This document shows, piece after piece, positions 20,364 through 30,760 of a DNA stretch of 32,346 nt (positions are counted from its first letter, which is position 1; every line of letters starts with the position of its first letter). Below the pieces are notes generated by a model. That model saw only the letters and a list, made by a program, of their open reading frames with translations, had not been told where the DNA came from and searched no databases. Source of the stretch: Seminavis robusta (lineage: Eukaryota; Bacillariophyta; Bacillariophyceae; Naviculales; Naviculaceae). The DNA lies in assembly GCA_903772945.1 (NCBI GenBank), contig CAICTM010001290.1, positions 1-32,346 of the forward strand, written 5' to 3'. The position numbers and the translations under genes were made by a program.

Positions 20364-21161
20364 GTACCGGTACGCTATGGATTACTAAATGGTAGCGAGC
20401 TTGAAGGGGTTTGTCAGGAAGCAACAGTACAAAGCCCAGATGGAGCAACGCCGCCTGCTACCAGTACCGATGAGAAGAAAAGAAGAGAATATTTCAAGTT
20501 AGTAGTTTGGAAGCAAACCCTTTATTTAATCACAAGCAGTAATTGGGTAGCAAGAGAAAGAGTTTTTAGCAGCTGCAAATAGTTCCAGCGTAGATCTTTA
20601 ACTTGCTGGAGTCTATTCTTTTGGGCACGCAGAGTCTCAAAGAGATCATTGAGCTACAGTAAATGTAGCAGCTTACCTTCTAGTAGCAGAAGTAACTCTT
20701 TATGTCTCCCCTTGAATAACTTCTTGCTTTGGGGCTTGCCCAATTCCGCAACTCGGCCTCCCCGTTGACAGCAACAGGTGCGTTGCCAGAGCTGTTGCTA
20801 GCCTATGCCTGCCCTCTGCACCAGACACCTCCAAGGATCGCCATGTTTGCGTCACAAACTTTTTACCCTGCCACAACCGAGCCCAAAAGGGGCCCGCCAC
20901 ACCGACCACCAATGGCACAGAGTATGGTTGCAAAGTTCTGGAGAATCTTGTCGCGTAAACCCCAATAGCACACGCATCATCAACCGTTCCTTCAACCACA
21001 GCGGTACATACACCTCTATGATAGATCAACCACTACTAGAGACTATACCGGTACAGCACAGAAGGGTGGTTCGACAAATCGAGGTTATTTTTACAGTAAA
21101 AATCTACTTGTCTATAGCAAAAGAAGGATTCGCTCGGACCAAGCAATCGCCTAGCTAGTGC
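20364..21161. other. Intergenic, between convergent antenna genes
   Basis: This 798-bp spacer lies between two 3' ends. It presumably contains both 3' untranslated regions. I see no gene, and the ORFs on both strands lack any recognisable pattern. Confidence 0.6.
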
Positions 21162-21767
21162 TTAATGGTAAGCTCCTGCGGGAAGGAGAGAGACACCAAG
21201 CTTCTCGTGAACCATAAGGCCAAGGATTCCCATCTGTGCGGCACGTCCCTGGTTCAATTCAATGGCACGCTTCTTGAGCTTGGTCTCCTCGTCGAAGGAG
21301 TCCCATCCGTAGTCAATGTATCCATTGCGAAGGTCACCAACGAATTCGTTTCCAGTTCCTTCAATGTTCCTCATGACACCGAATTCAAGGGCACCAATGA
21401 AGGCAACAATTTGAAGAAGTCCTCCGGTGGGCATGGCTCCAAGGGCCTCAAGTCCGGGGGGGACATCAGTGAACTTGGTTCCATCATAAGCGATGTCACC
21501 AGGAAGACGGACACCGGCCTCAGTGAGAAGGTATCCAACAACGGCAAGCATACAAATACGTCCGTGCTTGATCTCAACATATCGGAGACGGTCGAACTTG
21601 GCTTGGTCACCGTCAGTGACCAAACCAAGAGGATCAAAGAATCCCAAGGGCTTTTGGGCTCCGAGTTCGTTTTCGAAGGCGTTCAAAGCAGTGCTGGTGG
21701 CAGCCTGCTTGGCAGGTGCGAAAGCAGCGGCGGAAGCCAAAAGGGAAGCAAGGATAGCGATCTTCAT
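21162..21767 (-). CDS. Fucoxanthin chlorophyll a/c-binding protein (Lhcf-type), intronless
   Basis: Antenna protein of 201 aa in one exon. The ATG at 21767 is chosen because it begins the standard presequence MKIAILASLLASAAAFAP, with F16 at the cleavage motif. The upstream in-frame extension to 21854 would bury the signal peptide and is rejected. Helix 1 contains EIKHGRICMLA (E65, H68, R70) and helix 3 ELNQGRAAQMG, both with intact chlorophyll ligands. The intron of the other FCP gene is absent at the corresponding place (DEETKLKKRAIELNQ). It ends in GVSLLPAGAYH. It is divergent from the dioxygenase gene, the two starts lying 500 bp apart. Confidence 0.95.
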   Translation of the reverse strand: MKIAILASLLASAAAFAPAKQAATSTALNAFENELGAQKPLGFFDPLGLVTDGDQAKFDRLRYVEIKHGRICMLAVVGYLLTEAGVRLPGDIAYDGTKFTDVPPGLEALGAMPTGGLLQIVAFIGALEFGVMRNIEGTGNEFVGDLRNGYIDYGWDSFDEETKLKKRAIELNQGRAAQMGILGLMVHEKLGVSLLPAGAYH

Positions 21768-22267
21768 TTTGATATTTAGAATTGTAGATTGACAAGATTG
21801 TGATGAAGAGGGTGGACGTGATGGAGACGACGATGGGATGGGCTCAAAAGCCACGCAGACGCAGAACGCATTTGTTTTTTGCCAAGAACACGTTGAAGGA
21901 TCGGCAGTTCTGCGCTACGGCAAGTTTGTACTGCGATCTACGGGCAAGTTGAAGCAAGCTTCCCAGTCAAAGTAACCCGTTGGTTGAAGCAAAGCTTTTG
22001 GTCAGCTAAATCAAGTGGATCTTGTGAATTACGTGACTTAAAGGAATCACGAACATGACAAAAGTGAGAAGCCGAAACAAATGATGTGCCAACCGAGAAA
22101 GATCTCGGGGCGACCATGGCGATCATTGAGCATGCATGGCGGTTGCTTGACAGCTTGGCTAGCCAACCATCAAAGTCGGATCAGGTCTTAGCAACTCTTG
22201 GGGAAGGAGCCAAACTACGCCTTCAGAAGAAATAGTATCAACACTGCTTCAATTACTGTAATTGACC
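21768..22267. other. Divergent promoter region
   Basis: Five hundred bases separate the starts of the intronless antenna gene (-) and the dioxygenase gene (+). Both promoters presumably lie here. No element can be named with confidence. Confidence 0.5.
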
Positions 22268-23877
22268 ATGTTTCGTGGTAGCATTCGCAAAGTTGAAAAG
22301 CTCCTTTCCACTGCAAGGATCAACGCGGGAAGACATCCCGTATGTTGTATTTCTGGCCTGCGGCACGGCCATTCTTTGGCCAACGAAGAGGAACAGGAAA
22401 TTCTGTCGCTTCCTGCTCAGTACTTGCGAGCCATGGATGCCTCAGAATTTGATCCTTCGACGTTTCAACGCAATAATGTACGCTACGACCCTCAAAATGG
22501 AAAACCAAGTCTCAATGATGGCCATTATCAAAGTGCTTCTGGCAAAAGCCGAAACAACATTATTGTCAAGTGCTCCTTCGATCCCAAGGCCGATTGTTAT
22601 CACATTATCTGGGAGGATGGGCTCCAATCTCGCTTTTCCAATCAGTGGGTCAAAGGAGAGCTCTCCAAGTATTTTGGAGGTAGCAGAAACACAGACACGG
22701 GCTTGGATCAGAAAATATTGTGGTCAGATCTGAACGAAAGCTCTGTGAGAAGTTCAGATATGACACTTGGTTTCCGAGATGTTGTTCAATCCGATCAAGG
22801 GATGAGTGCTGCTCTAAAGGCTCTCTACCAGTATGGAATTCTCTTGGTTACCCAAACACCCACAGACGATGATGGTGCAGGTGTAGCTGCCCTCGCTGCT
22901 GCTCTGGGAGGTGGCTCCATGAAAAATGACAACCCGACCTCGTTGTTACCCTCGTATCGCAACAATCCAAAAGAATGTGGGATTGCGTTTCCCAATGGAA
23001 CCGATGGTCCCTTACGGACGTTGTATGGAACTGTGTGGGCAACTTCAACGTCCTTTCAAGGAGACGGCGCCAGCGTAGCGGACTCGGCATACGGGCAAGA
23101 AGGATTGCCACTCCACACGGATATGACATACCACCAAGATCCTCCTGGGTTGCAGATCTTTACCATGGTCCAGCCAGCATTGAAAGGTGGCGAAAGTGTT
23201 TTTGCGGATGGTTTTGCCATTGCGGAAAACCTGAGAATCAATCATCCCGAGGCGTTTTCTACATTAAGTCAAACTCCTCGTCGGTATCGGTGTATTGATC
23301 CTACTACGGGATGGAACTTGGAAGCCCATGGTCCAGTCATTGTGCTTCGGAACAATCAGATTGTGGGGATCCGCCATAATGATCTTGATAGACTTCCTGA
23401 TCTTCCACCCCCCAACAGAACCGATGATGATGAAGTCGAAGCCTTCTACAATTCGCTGACTGAAGCGCATCGAGCATGGGATGACATGATATCCATGGAT
23501 AAATATCGATTAGTCGTGGCTCTGAAGCCAGGAGATACGATGGTGGTTGCGAATCATGTGAGTACTTCTACTGTCACAAGTCATTGTGCATATTGAATCT
23601 GTGTCGATTCGATTTGGCTTTCAACCTGCTCACGCCTGTATTTTCCCGCTGGTGTCTGCACCCAGCGATGTTTCCATGGAAGATACAGTTTCGAGACGAA
23701 TGAGTCGACCCCCAGAGCAGTCATCGGGTGCTACATGAGGTAAATTAGTGGATCTGCTGTTTCGTTGTGCATCAGTTTTCTTTGGCCTTTCACTCACCTT
23801 GCTATCTAACATTGATGTATTGCAGTCAAGACGAACTCAACTCTCGCTTTCGGCAAGAGGGCTTTGTTGTTCCCTGA
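22268..23877 (+). CDS. Gamma-butyrobetaine / trimethyllysine dioxygenase-like enzyme
   Basis: An Fe(II)/2-oxoglutarate oxygenase of the BBOX/TMLH family, whose members hydroxylate trimethyllysine or gamma-butyrobetaine in carnitine synthesis. Exons are 22268-23557, 23666-23739 and 23826-23877 (introns 108 and 86 bp), 471 aa. The two short exons supply the C-terminal catalytic part. The first ATG gives a basic N-terminus that could target mitochondria. Residues about 75-140 match the family's N-terminal domain (VRYDP...YHIIWEDGLQSRF...W). The metal site is visible: H283 and D285 in LPLHTDMTYHQ and the distal H434 in FHGRYSF, followed by the conserved Arg before VIGCYMS. Which of the two substrates is used cannot be told from the sequence. 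Confidence 0.9.
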
Positions 23878-25426
23878 GCGGCGGCCAGGTTTGGATCACA
23901 GAAAAGCCTTATAGGTAGAGAGACTACCGTAGCTAGAGGCCCCTTTCACCGTCCTCATTCATGATTTGACATAGAAGCAGGTTCAGATACCGATACATGT
24001 ATTTTCCCTTCTTGTGAGCAGCAAAAGCACCAACTCGACTCTACTCGTTTAAAAATTACTAGAAAACATATCCGTAGAGACGAGAAGTCTTTGGGTCATG
24101 CTGGAACCTGTAACATATCCTGCTTCATTGGCAAGCAGATCCTCCGTACGGAACATCGTCCAAGGTGCAGAGTCTACTGGGTACCTTGACACAAATGTTC
24201 CCCATCCCTGCAACCGGTGCCTTGTCTCACCAAAGGACTGTGGTGGTACTTTGGCAGAAGGGACATCAGTCTACAGTTGCGAGCTACCGTACCGGTTCAG
24301 AACAGTGTCTGCTATAGTGGGCACAGTTTACCTTGCGCACATGCTCCCGGTCCTGAATGAATAGAGAGAGAAGGTAACACTCCCAAATTTCACCAGCCAA
24401 TGAGTGGGACAAAGCAAGGTCTCAACCAAGTCGGATATGGATAGGCCAGCAGGGTGAGCAAACACACACACACACACACACACACTGCCGAGTGTATTGC
24501 TCAAATTGGACACGTCTTGGCAGGCTCCCGAACTACAGCGCTCGCAAGTCGTTGGCCATGGCTTGGATGAAGTCTTTGCAGGTTTGGACAGTGCAAAGGA
24601 AACCGCTGGAGAGAGAAGTCCGCAAGGAACACAAGAGGAGTGACAGTCCACTGCGACCAGACAAATTCAAACTGCATAGCCCTGGCTAGCTAGCCGTCTG
24701 AAGGATGGGGAATCAGCTGGCGCAGGTTTGGATCCATGAATCTGTTGATCATCGTGGCGTGGATAGGGAGTGCAACTTGTGTCATTCTCCAATACTAGTG
24801 ACCAACAGTCAGGTAGCGACGGAGTCACTCATCTCTCCAAGGCTTGGAAGCAACCCATGTTCCTTCCCCGTCTTGGTATGCATCATTGCTGAAAGCAGTG
24901 TATCCATTGATAGGTACCTAAAACTGGTAAGGCGCACCACTGGTCTGAACATTGTCAGAACAGGCAGGTACAAGTGAGGCGCCAGATGCCACATGCAAGA
25001 TGCCAGAGATCAGCGATGTCTGCCTTGGTAAAGATTCCAGGCTCCTCTCTTGCATAGTAGAAATCCAGGACATGTGCCTTTCAACACAGCTTGTACCGCA
25101 CCGTGAGGAAAAGGACCGGCATGCAGTCTTCCATTCGAGGACGGAGTTTGCGTCTGTGGGTGAAAGCCCGTTGAGCTATGTTGCACCTCATGCGGCATTT
25201 TACCCGACAGTGTCTTGCGGTCTGGCCGTCACCGCAACACGCGTCAACGAGGTTGCGACGGGTGTTAGGAAAAGCACTCGATGCCCCAAATCTCACCAGC
25301 CAATGAAGTGCATGACACTGGTATAATATTGGCATCTTCTGGGTAACAAGCAAGGGTCCTGCTCTGATTTTGAACAGCCTAGGAGGGGTATCGCTCTACT
25401 GAGAAGGCAGTCAGTCAGACAGAGAA
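23878..25426. other. Intergenic region, 1.5 kb
   Basis: No gene is supported. Short ORFs on both strands lack recognisable domains. It contains a CA microsatellite (24462-24485). Two similar stretches share CACCAGCCAATGA (about 24398 and 25297) and may be remnants of an old repeat. Confidence 0.55.
24462..24485. repeat. (AC)12 microsatellite
   Basis: Twelve uninterrupted AC units lie in the spacer upstream of the SET-RRM-RS gene. Confidence 0.95.
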
Positions 25427-28400
25427 ATGGTAGGTCGGACGACGAGGTCCAACAGCAGTCCGACGGGTCATGGTGGCGGCCACAGGAGAAACAACAACAG
25501 CAGCAATGGTGACGACGGAGGAGACGACAATTTCAAATATGAATCTCTCATAGGGGGAAGCAGTGGGTCGCCTGGGGAAGGAGATGGGCAACAGAATGGG
25601 TCGTCAAATGCAGCGGAAGCGCTCTCCAATCGATTGATCACTTTTCGAGACTGGTTGGTGGATGACGCTGGTGCAACTGTCCATCCATCAATTTGCATTG
25701 TCAACGGGGAAGCAACCGATGGAACTAAGAACGCCCCAGTTCTGGCATTTGGACCTCCTCCAGGGAGCCAGAACTCTCTCAACAAAAAATCTAATCCTGC
25801 CAATGGCCGCACTGGGCTTGTGGACAGTGAGCTCGATAGAGCACTCTATGACCGCACCATGGGATGTTGTGTAAGGACGACCAAAGAAATTAAAAAAGAT
25901 GAAGTCATCATTACCATGCCACGATCCGCTATGGTGACTCCCGACTTGGTAGCAGCAAGTGACGCTGGAAAGGCAGTCCTTGCCTGCTGTCAACGTCCTT
26001 CAGGGAAAGCTTCTACCCATGGGTTTTGGGATGCCTTTGAAAATACTACAATATGCGAACAGAAATACACCCAGAAAGCCCTACGAAACGCTGGACCTGC
26101 ACTGCTTGTTAAGATTCTTAATGAAAGAAAAAGGGCAGTCAATGCTTACTCAAAAGCAAAGGAGGTCACTGATGCGAACTCAACCTACAAACTGGCTGCC
26201 TTTGGGTCAGTGTCCACTCGCGCACCAGTGTTGGCATTTCTCATTCACCAGCGGTTCTCCAATCATCTGTCGCCACCAGTAGCATCGGAATCGGACACTA
26301 TCAAAAAGGAGCTAGGGAAAGCAAAAAGCAGTAGCGATGGCAATGCCTTGTCCAGTGCAAAGGACGTTATTGCGCCACCCAATGCTCCCGCTACGTTTGC
26401 CCCCTATGTTCGGACACTCCCGTCGGCTCTCTCGCTGCCGCTTTCTTGGAAGCGAAATGAGCTCGCCTTTCTTTCCGGGTGCATTGCGGGGACAGCCCCA
26501 TTGCTAGAAGTGACTGCCAGAACTTGTCAATTAGCAGCCGAGTTTGTGGCGCTACTAGAGTCCGGGATACTACACAGGTTCCCAGCAACATTTCCTCATG
26601 GACTCGTCACCTGGGAAAGATGGGTGTGGGCCGCTTCTTGCGTGCAATCTCGCATGCTACCCGCAACATGCTATTTAAACAAAGGAGACCAGAGTGCATC
26701 CTTCCATAGGCCGACAAACAAAAAGGAGTTCCAATCACCACCGGCGATCTGGGACGAGCTGGGAGTCATGATACCGCTTCTAGATATGCTCAATCACGAG
26801 TCAGAGGCACATCAGGTTACCTGGGAGCCTTGTGTTCCTTCCACTAAGGGCATGAACGGCTCAAACGATATGGACATTGACAACGATGCCCACCCGCCGC
26901 AGGCTGTGCTTCATTCTCGTGTGAGAAAGGGGTCCCAGGTTTACTGTGCCTATGGCGCCCTCAGCAACGACAAACTACTAATTCAATATGGCTTTGCGCA
27001 GCTAGGCAATCCTCTTGACAGGGTTCGCCTTGGCTGGGGCTTGGCAGATGCCGTCGGAAACATTGCTCAACCGGCAGATTACGAATCTCCGTTCGAGAAC
27101 GACGCCAAAGCAGCACAACTTCCTTATGGCGTGTATGATACCGCGGACCAGGGCGCTATCAAAGCATGGTGGACCGAGGACCGCCTAGCTTTGTTGGAAC
27201 GGGAGGCTTTTAAGCAAGCCGCGGAATCATTCTCGTCGCTAAGAAACGGCAAAAAGATGATGGCTAGTGCTTACTGTGACGGGCGTTTTCACCCAATCCT
27301 ACTGACAGTTGCAACAGTTGCAACAATGCCACCTTCCGATGTTGAAAAGAATGTGAAAGGAAAGCATTCAATTGAATTGAGCAAGACCCATCAAAGGATA
27401 TTGCGAAACTACCTCATTTACACTTTTGCTCGCAAGTTGGAAAAACTTCTTGGCAAGGTTCAAGAAGGGCTAAAGGCCCATTTTGCCAAGTTGAACTTGT
27501 GGACGAAAGTTACGCAAGGTGGGCTACGTTATAACTTAGATGAAACGGGCAGCGCTGATTCCGAATACACTGGTTGGCAAACGTTCTTTGACCAGCATGC
27601 TTACGCAACAACACTGGAAGCAGAGAGCCGATACTACGCCTTGGGTGCGGATACATGTGCCCTGGCATTGTTTGACGGCCAGTTGCGTTCTCTGCAATCG
27701 TCACTTGACGCCCTTGAGACGGAAGAAAAGGTTGCATCGAGCGCATTGCAACAACTGAAAGAGCTAGACTTCAAAATGTCGACGAAAGAAGACATCAATC
27801 CTGATGCAGCGGGCAAAGTTAAGCCCAAAGTGGAAGAGACGAAGTCCACTTCAAATGGCGCACAAGTTAAAAAAGAGCCTGCTCCCACGCCTATGAAAAA
27901 TGAAGAAGTAAAATTGAAAACAAAAGGAAAGAACGAAGAGGAAGAAGAAAAGCCAGCCGCCGACAAACCAATCGTCAAAGCTGAAGAGGATCCGCCAAAG
28001 GACAACCCGAGTGCCGACGGCGACGGCAAGGAGGAGAAGGATTCTCGAGAGAAAGAAAAAGATGCCAAGCCAAAGGCGGGAAATGATGACGGACAAAAGA
28101 AGAAAGAAGAGCCAAAGAAGTCCTCGCCATCGAAAAGTAGCCGACGACGAAACAAAAGGAAGAATGCAGCCGCCGCCAGCACCACCCCCACCAACAACAA
28201 CCAAATGGACCGTCCTCCAGCAATAAAGCTGCATATTGGGAACTTGGCCTACTCAACAACTCCATCAACACTATTCGATTTCTTCGCTGCAATGTGCGGC
28301 CGCGAGAGTGTCTTGGAATGCCATATCCCCACAGAGCGCGACACAGGCCGGTCGCGAGGCTTTGGGTTTGTTACGCTACCGGAACCGATTGCACGAAACA

Positions 28401-29299
28401 TCTTAAAGTCGGGCAAAAAGTATGAGGTTGACGGAAGGCCTCTGAAGATCGCAGAGAGCAACTCCGCCGGTTCAGGCAAGACCGCGCGACTTCCCTTGCC
28501 ACCTCCCATGGCTTCGGGAGAACGGTGCGGCACTTGTGGCTATCGACCGAAATACTGCGTTTGCCGCATACCCAACATTCCTGGCTTCGGCGGAGGGCCA
28601 CCCCCTCCTCCTCCACCACCCCCACCCCCTCACATGCATCCGCCCCACGGCCCGCCGATGGATATGGTCGAGTATGGACGTGATTACGACTATTATGGAG
28701 GCCGCCGATTTAGAGATGAACGCTTCGGCCACAACAATTCGCCTTACGATCGACCAAGACCAGGAGATCGTGAAAGGCCACCGTACGGTAGGGAGCCTGA
28801 TCGCGATCCGTGGGGCCACCGACACGGCAGGAGCCGTTCGCGTAGCCATGACAGGGGCGAGGATCGCATGCGCGAGAGGAGTAGACGCGACGGAGGAAAA
28901 GGGCGGGATAGGTCGCGATCTAGATCGAGAAGCCGGTCACCTCGTGGCCGCAGGGGCCGAGATCGCGACTCTGACAGACGTTGGGGACACCGCCGTAGCA
29001 GCAGTCGTAGCCGTAGCTACAGCAGCAGCCGAAGCCGCAGTCGAAGCCCACACGGCAATCGCGACCACGAATCCTTGGGTTCGAACCGCAAAGACAAGAA
29101 GCCAGACGGCGCCAGCGGTAACAATGATGAAAGGGGTGGTGCGAATGCATCATCATCTGGAAACAACAAACCGCGTGAGAACCGAAAGCGGGGACACACT
29201 GGTAGTCGAGGTGGTGGTCGGAAAAAGAAAAAGAGCAAGCGACGATCCGCACGCAGTCGAAGCCGGAGCAGGAGCCGGTCTCCTAGTCCAAGGGGATAG
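25427..29299 (+). CDS. SET methyltransferase - RRM - RS-domain fusion protein
   Basis: A single 1290-residue open frame without introns. Residues about 65-530 are a SETD3/Rubisco-LSMT-like SET methyltransferase. An early SET strand is EIKKDEVIITMPRSA, the central catalytic block is PLLDMLNHESEAHQ (near 451), and the last block is YCAYGALSNDKLLIQYGF (506-523), which has the usual YG-N-LL-YGF pattern. A helical substrate-binding-like domain follows (about 575-775). Next come a Lys/Glu-rich linker (780-915), an RRM (933-1011) with LHIGNL and RGFGFVTL as RNP2 and RNP1, a small CGTCGYRPKYCVC motif (1033-1045), polyproline, and two Arg/Ser tracts (about 1125-1215 and 1265-1290) typical of SR splicing factors. 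It would be expected in nuclear speckles, methylating protein substrates. Target and residue specificity are unknown. There is no stop or frameshift anywhere along the frame. Confidence 0.9.
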   Translation: MVGRTTRSNSSPTGHGGGHRRNNNSSNGDDGGDDNFKYESLIGGSSGSPGEGDGQQNGSSNAAEALSNRLITFRDWLVDDAGATVHPSICIVNGEATDGTKNAPVLAFGPPPGSQNSLNKKSNPANGRTGLVDSELDRALYDRTMGCCVRTTKEIKKDEVIITMPRSAMVTPDLVAASDAGKAVLACCQRPSGKASTHGFWDAFENTTICEQKYTQKALRNAGPALLVKILNERKRAVNAYSKAKEVTDANSTYKLAAFGSVSTRAPVLAFLIHQRFSNHLSPPVASESDTIKKELGKAKSSSDGNALSSAKDVIAPPNAPATFAPYVRTLPSALSLPLSWKRNELAFLSGCIAGTAPLLEVTARTCQLAAEFVALLESGILHRFPATFPHGLVTWERWVWAASCVQSRMLPATCYLNKGDQSASFHRPTNKKEFQSPPAIWDELGVMIPLLDMLNHESEAHQVTWEPCVPSTKGMNGSNDMDIDNDAHPPQAVLHSRVRKGSQVYCAYGALSNDKLLIQYGFAQLGNPLDRVRLGWGLADAVGNIAQPADYESPFENDAKAAQLPYGVYDTADQGAIKAWWTEDRLALLEREAFKQAAESFSSLRNGKKMMASAYCDGRFHPILLTVATVATMPPSDVEKNVKGKHSIELSKTHQRILRNYLIYTFARKLEKLLGKVQEGLKAHFAKLNLWTKVTQGGLRYNLDETGSADSEYTGWQTFFDQHAYATTLEAESRYYALGADTCALALFDGQLRSLQSSLDALETEEKVASSALQQLKELDFKMSTKEDINPDAAGKVKPKVEETKSTSNGAQVKKEPAPTPMKNEEVKLKTKGKNEEEEEKPAADKPIVKAEEDPPKDNPSADGDGKEEKDSREKEKDAKPKAGNDDGQKKKEEPKKSSPSKSSRRRNKRKNAAAASTTPTNNNQMDRPPAIKLHIGNLAYSTTPSTLFDFFAAMCGRESVLECHIPTERDTGRSRGFGFVTLPEPIARNILKSGKKYEVDGRPLKIAESNSAGSGKTARLPLPPPMASGERCGTCGYRPKYCVCRIPNIPGFGGGPPPPPPPPPPPHMHPPHGPPMDMVEYGRDYDYYGGRRFRDERFGHNNSPYDRPRPGDRERPPYGREPDRDPWGHRHGRSRSRSHDRGEDRMRERSRRDGGKGRDRSRSRSRSRSPRGRRGRDRDSDRRWGHRRSSSRSRSYSSSRSRSRSPHGNRDHESLGSNRKDKKPDGASGNNDERGGANASSSGNNKPRENRKRGHTGSRGGGRKKKKSKRRSARSRSRSRSRSPSPRG

Positions 29300-29693
29300 A
29301 CGAAATTCATTGCTGTCATTTGTGTACTAGTAGTTTAGATAATCCTCTACCTTGCGCAAAGTTTTTGTGTTGGGGAAGCTAATAATTTTTACTTATTATT
29401 CAACGTTGTTCTTGCTATCGTGAAGAGTGCTAATAGGATCTTCTTTCTTCTCTATTGCTTCGTAGCGGCTGCAAGCATCGAGGCTACCCGGTACACTGCA
29501 ATCTAGCTTTTAGAGTAGGGAAGTATCAAGTAGTCTACCTATTCAATCGCGAATACTACGGTACGGTGTCTACCTGTCACTTCATGCAACCCTATCGGTA
29601 GCTAGTCGAGGCTTGCGCTTTGTTGTAAAAACCCGGCGAACTCAGTGCAAGCCGAAGTGGGAGCAGCGGTAGATTGCTTATCTGATCTGCCTC
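29300..29693. other. Intergenic, convergent 3' ends
   Basis: This 394-bp spacer lies between the 3' ends of the SET-RRM-RS gene and the XAP5 gene. It is AT-rich, and I see no gene or repeat in it. Confidence 0.6.
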
Positions 29694-30760
29694 TTATTTC
29701 TTGTTCTTGTTGAAATCCCCAATGGTATAGCTTCCATATTCTTGGGTAGGATCGTAGAGTTCCCATCGACTGGCTGGAAATATGTGTTTGTTGCGGTCGT
29801 ACCACCTGCGTTCGACTACCTTACCGGGATGGGATTCGTCCTTTTCTACTCTGGAATCAATAGCCCCAACACGGACGTCTTCATGTACGTCAAAGTGGAA
29901 GAGCGGACCCGATTTGCCTCTTGCTTTTGTAGCAATCAAGTCATAAAAGGTCAAATCCTGTGGAATGATCAAATCCTCCTTGACATACAAGAGTGCATCG
30001 GCTCCAACACTGCCAAGTTCTTTGAACTCCGGCGCCAATTTGGTTCGAACGAGCTCGAGGAAATCTCCAATGGAATCTCCCTTTTGACAAACCACGGATC
30101 TTCGATGTCCCGATCCGTCCCAGTAAGAATAAGTGATTTCCAGCTGCTCCTGCTGCATCTTTGCTTGTTCGGCCTTCCATTCCTTTGCTAGCTTTGCACG
30201 GGCTTGTTTGACTTGCAAATCACGGGCTTTGTCGGGTAAGAACGAAGTATCCACCGCGGGATCTTTTTTAGATTTGGAAGGAGCCGAAGAATCGTCCAAA
30301 GCGGCTTCCACCAGTGCCGCTTCTTCCTCGTCACCGGCAAATGACAACGTACTGAGTAGTTCTTTTTGGCTTTGGTTTTTTTTCTTCTTTTCTTTTTTGG
30401 AAGTCTTTTTCTTTTTCATCGCCGGTTCCAGCTCTTCGTCTGGATTTTGTTCCAAGAAGGCTTTCTTCTTGCTTCGGCTTCTTGTGCTGCTGCTATAGAC
30501 TTGAATTCCGCAGCCGTGACCAACCCAACCGTCTTTTGCTTGAAGGAAGCATCCGACACACTGGTAGTGCCCGATGCAAATTTGCCATCGATTGTTGTCG
30601 TCTTGTTCTTGCGGGAAATTTCCAATTTGCGTTGTTCAAACTCTTCTTGCTCCTTCTTGCGTTTCTTCTCCAACATGGCGGCTCGACTGCCCGCTACATT
30701 GCCCTCCACCGTGTTGATGCCCGAATCGGGTCGCTTGAAATTTGCCGAAAAATCGCCCAT
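29694..30760 (-). CDS. XAP5: XAP5/FAM50 family protein, apparent 1-nt frameshift
   Basis: XAP5 (FAM50 in animals, XCT in plants) is a conserved nuclear protein linked to spliceosomes and small-RNA or clock functions. The ATG at 30760 gives [21 protein letters not shown] coiled Lys/Glu region follows, then GLVTAAEF. Near 30459-30464 the frame changes: RRK runs into a wrong frame, while [19 protein letters not shown] continues one base off. One extra base there (AAGGCC instead of AAGCC) would join both halves. No GT-AG intron fits. The second half has the strongly conserved core: [87 protein letters not shown] and YTIGDF. As the protein is usually essential and otherwise intact, an assembly indel is as likely as a real pseudogene. 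Confidence 0.9.

Noticed and set aside
21768..21854. 29-residue N-terminal extension of the minus-strand antenna protein
   Set aside because: It would place Pro/Ser-rich sequence before the signal peptide; the family always starts at MKIAILAS-like sequence, so this is 5' leader.
24098..25353. Short ORFs on both strands in the spacer before the SET-RRM-RS gene
   Set aside because: No domain, no consistent frame and no splice joining; the shared CACCAGCCAATGA strings are too short to define an element.
29080..29092. GGGTTCGAACC, another T-arm-like string
   Set aside because: It lies inside the RS coding region, where the codons explain it.
28536..29330. 264-codon second-frame ORF inside the RS region
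   Set aside because: It is a by-product of repetitive Arg/Ser codons; the main frame carries the RRM and RS motifs.
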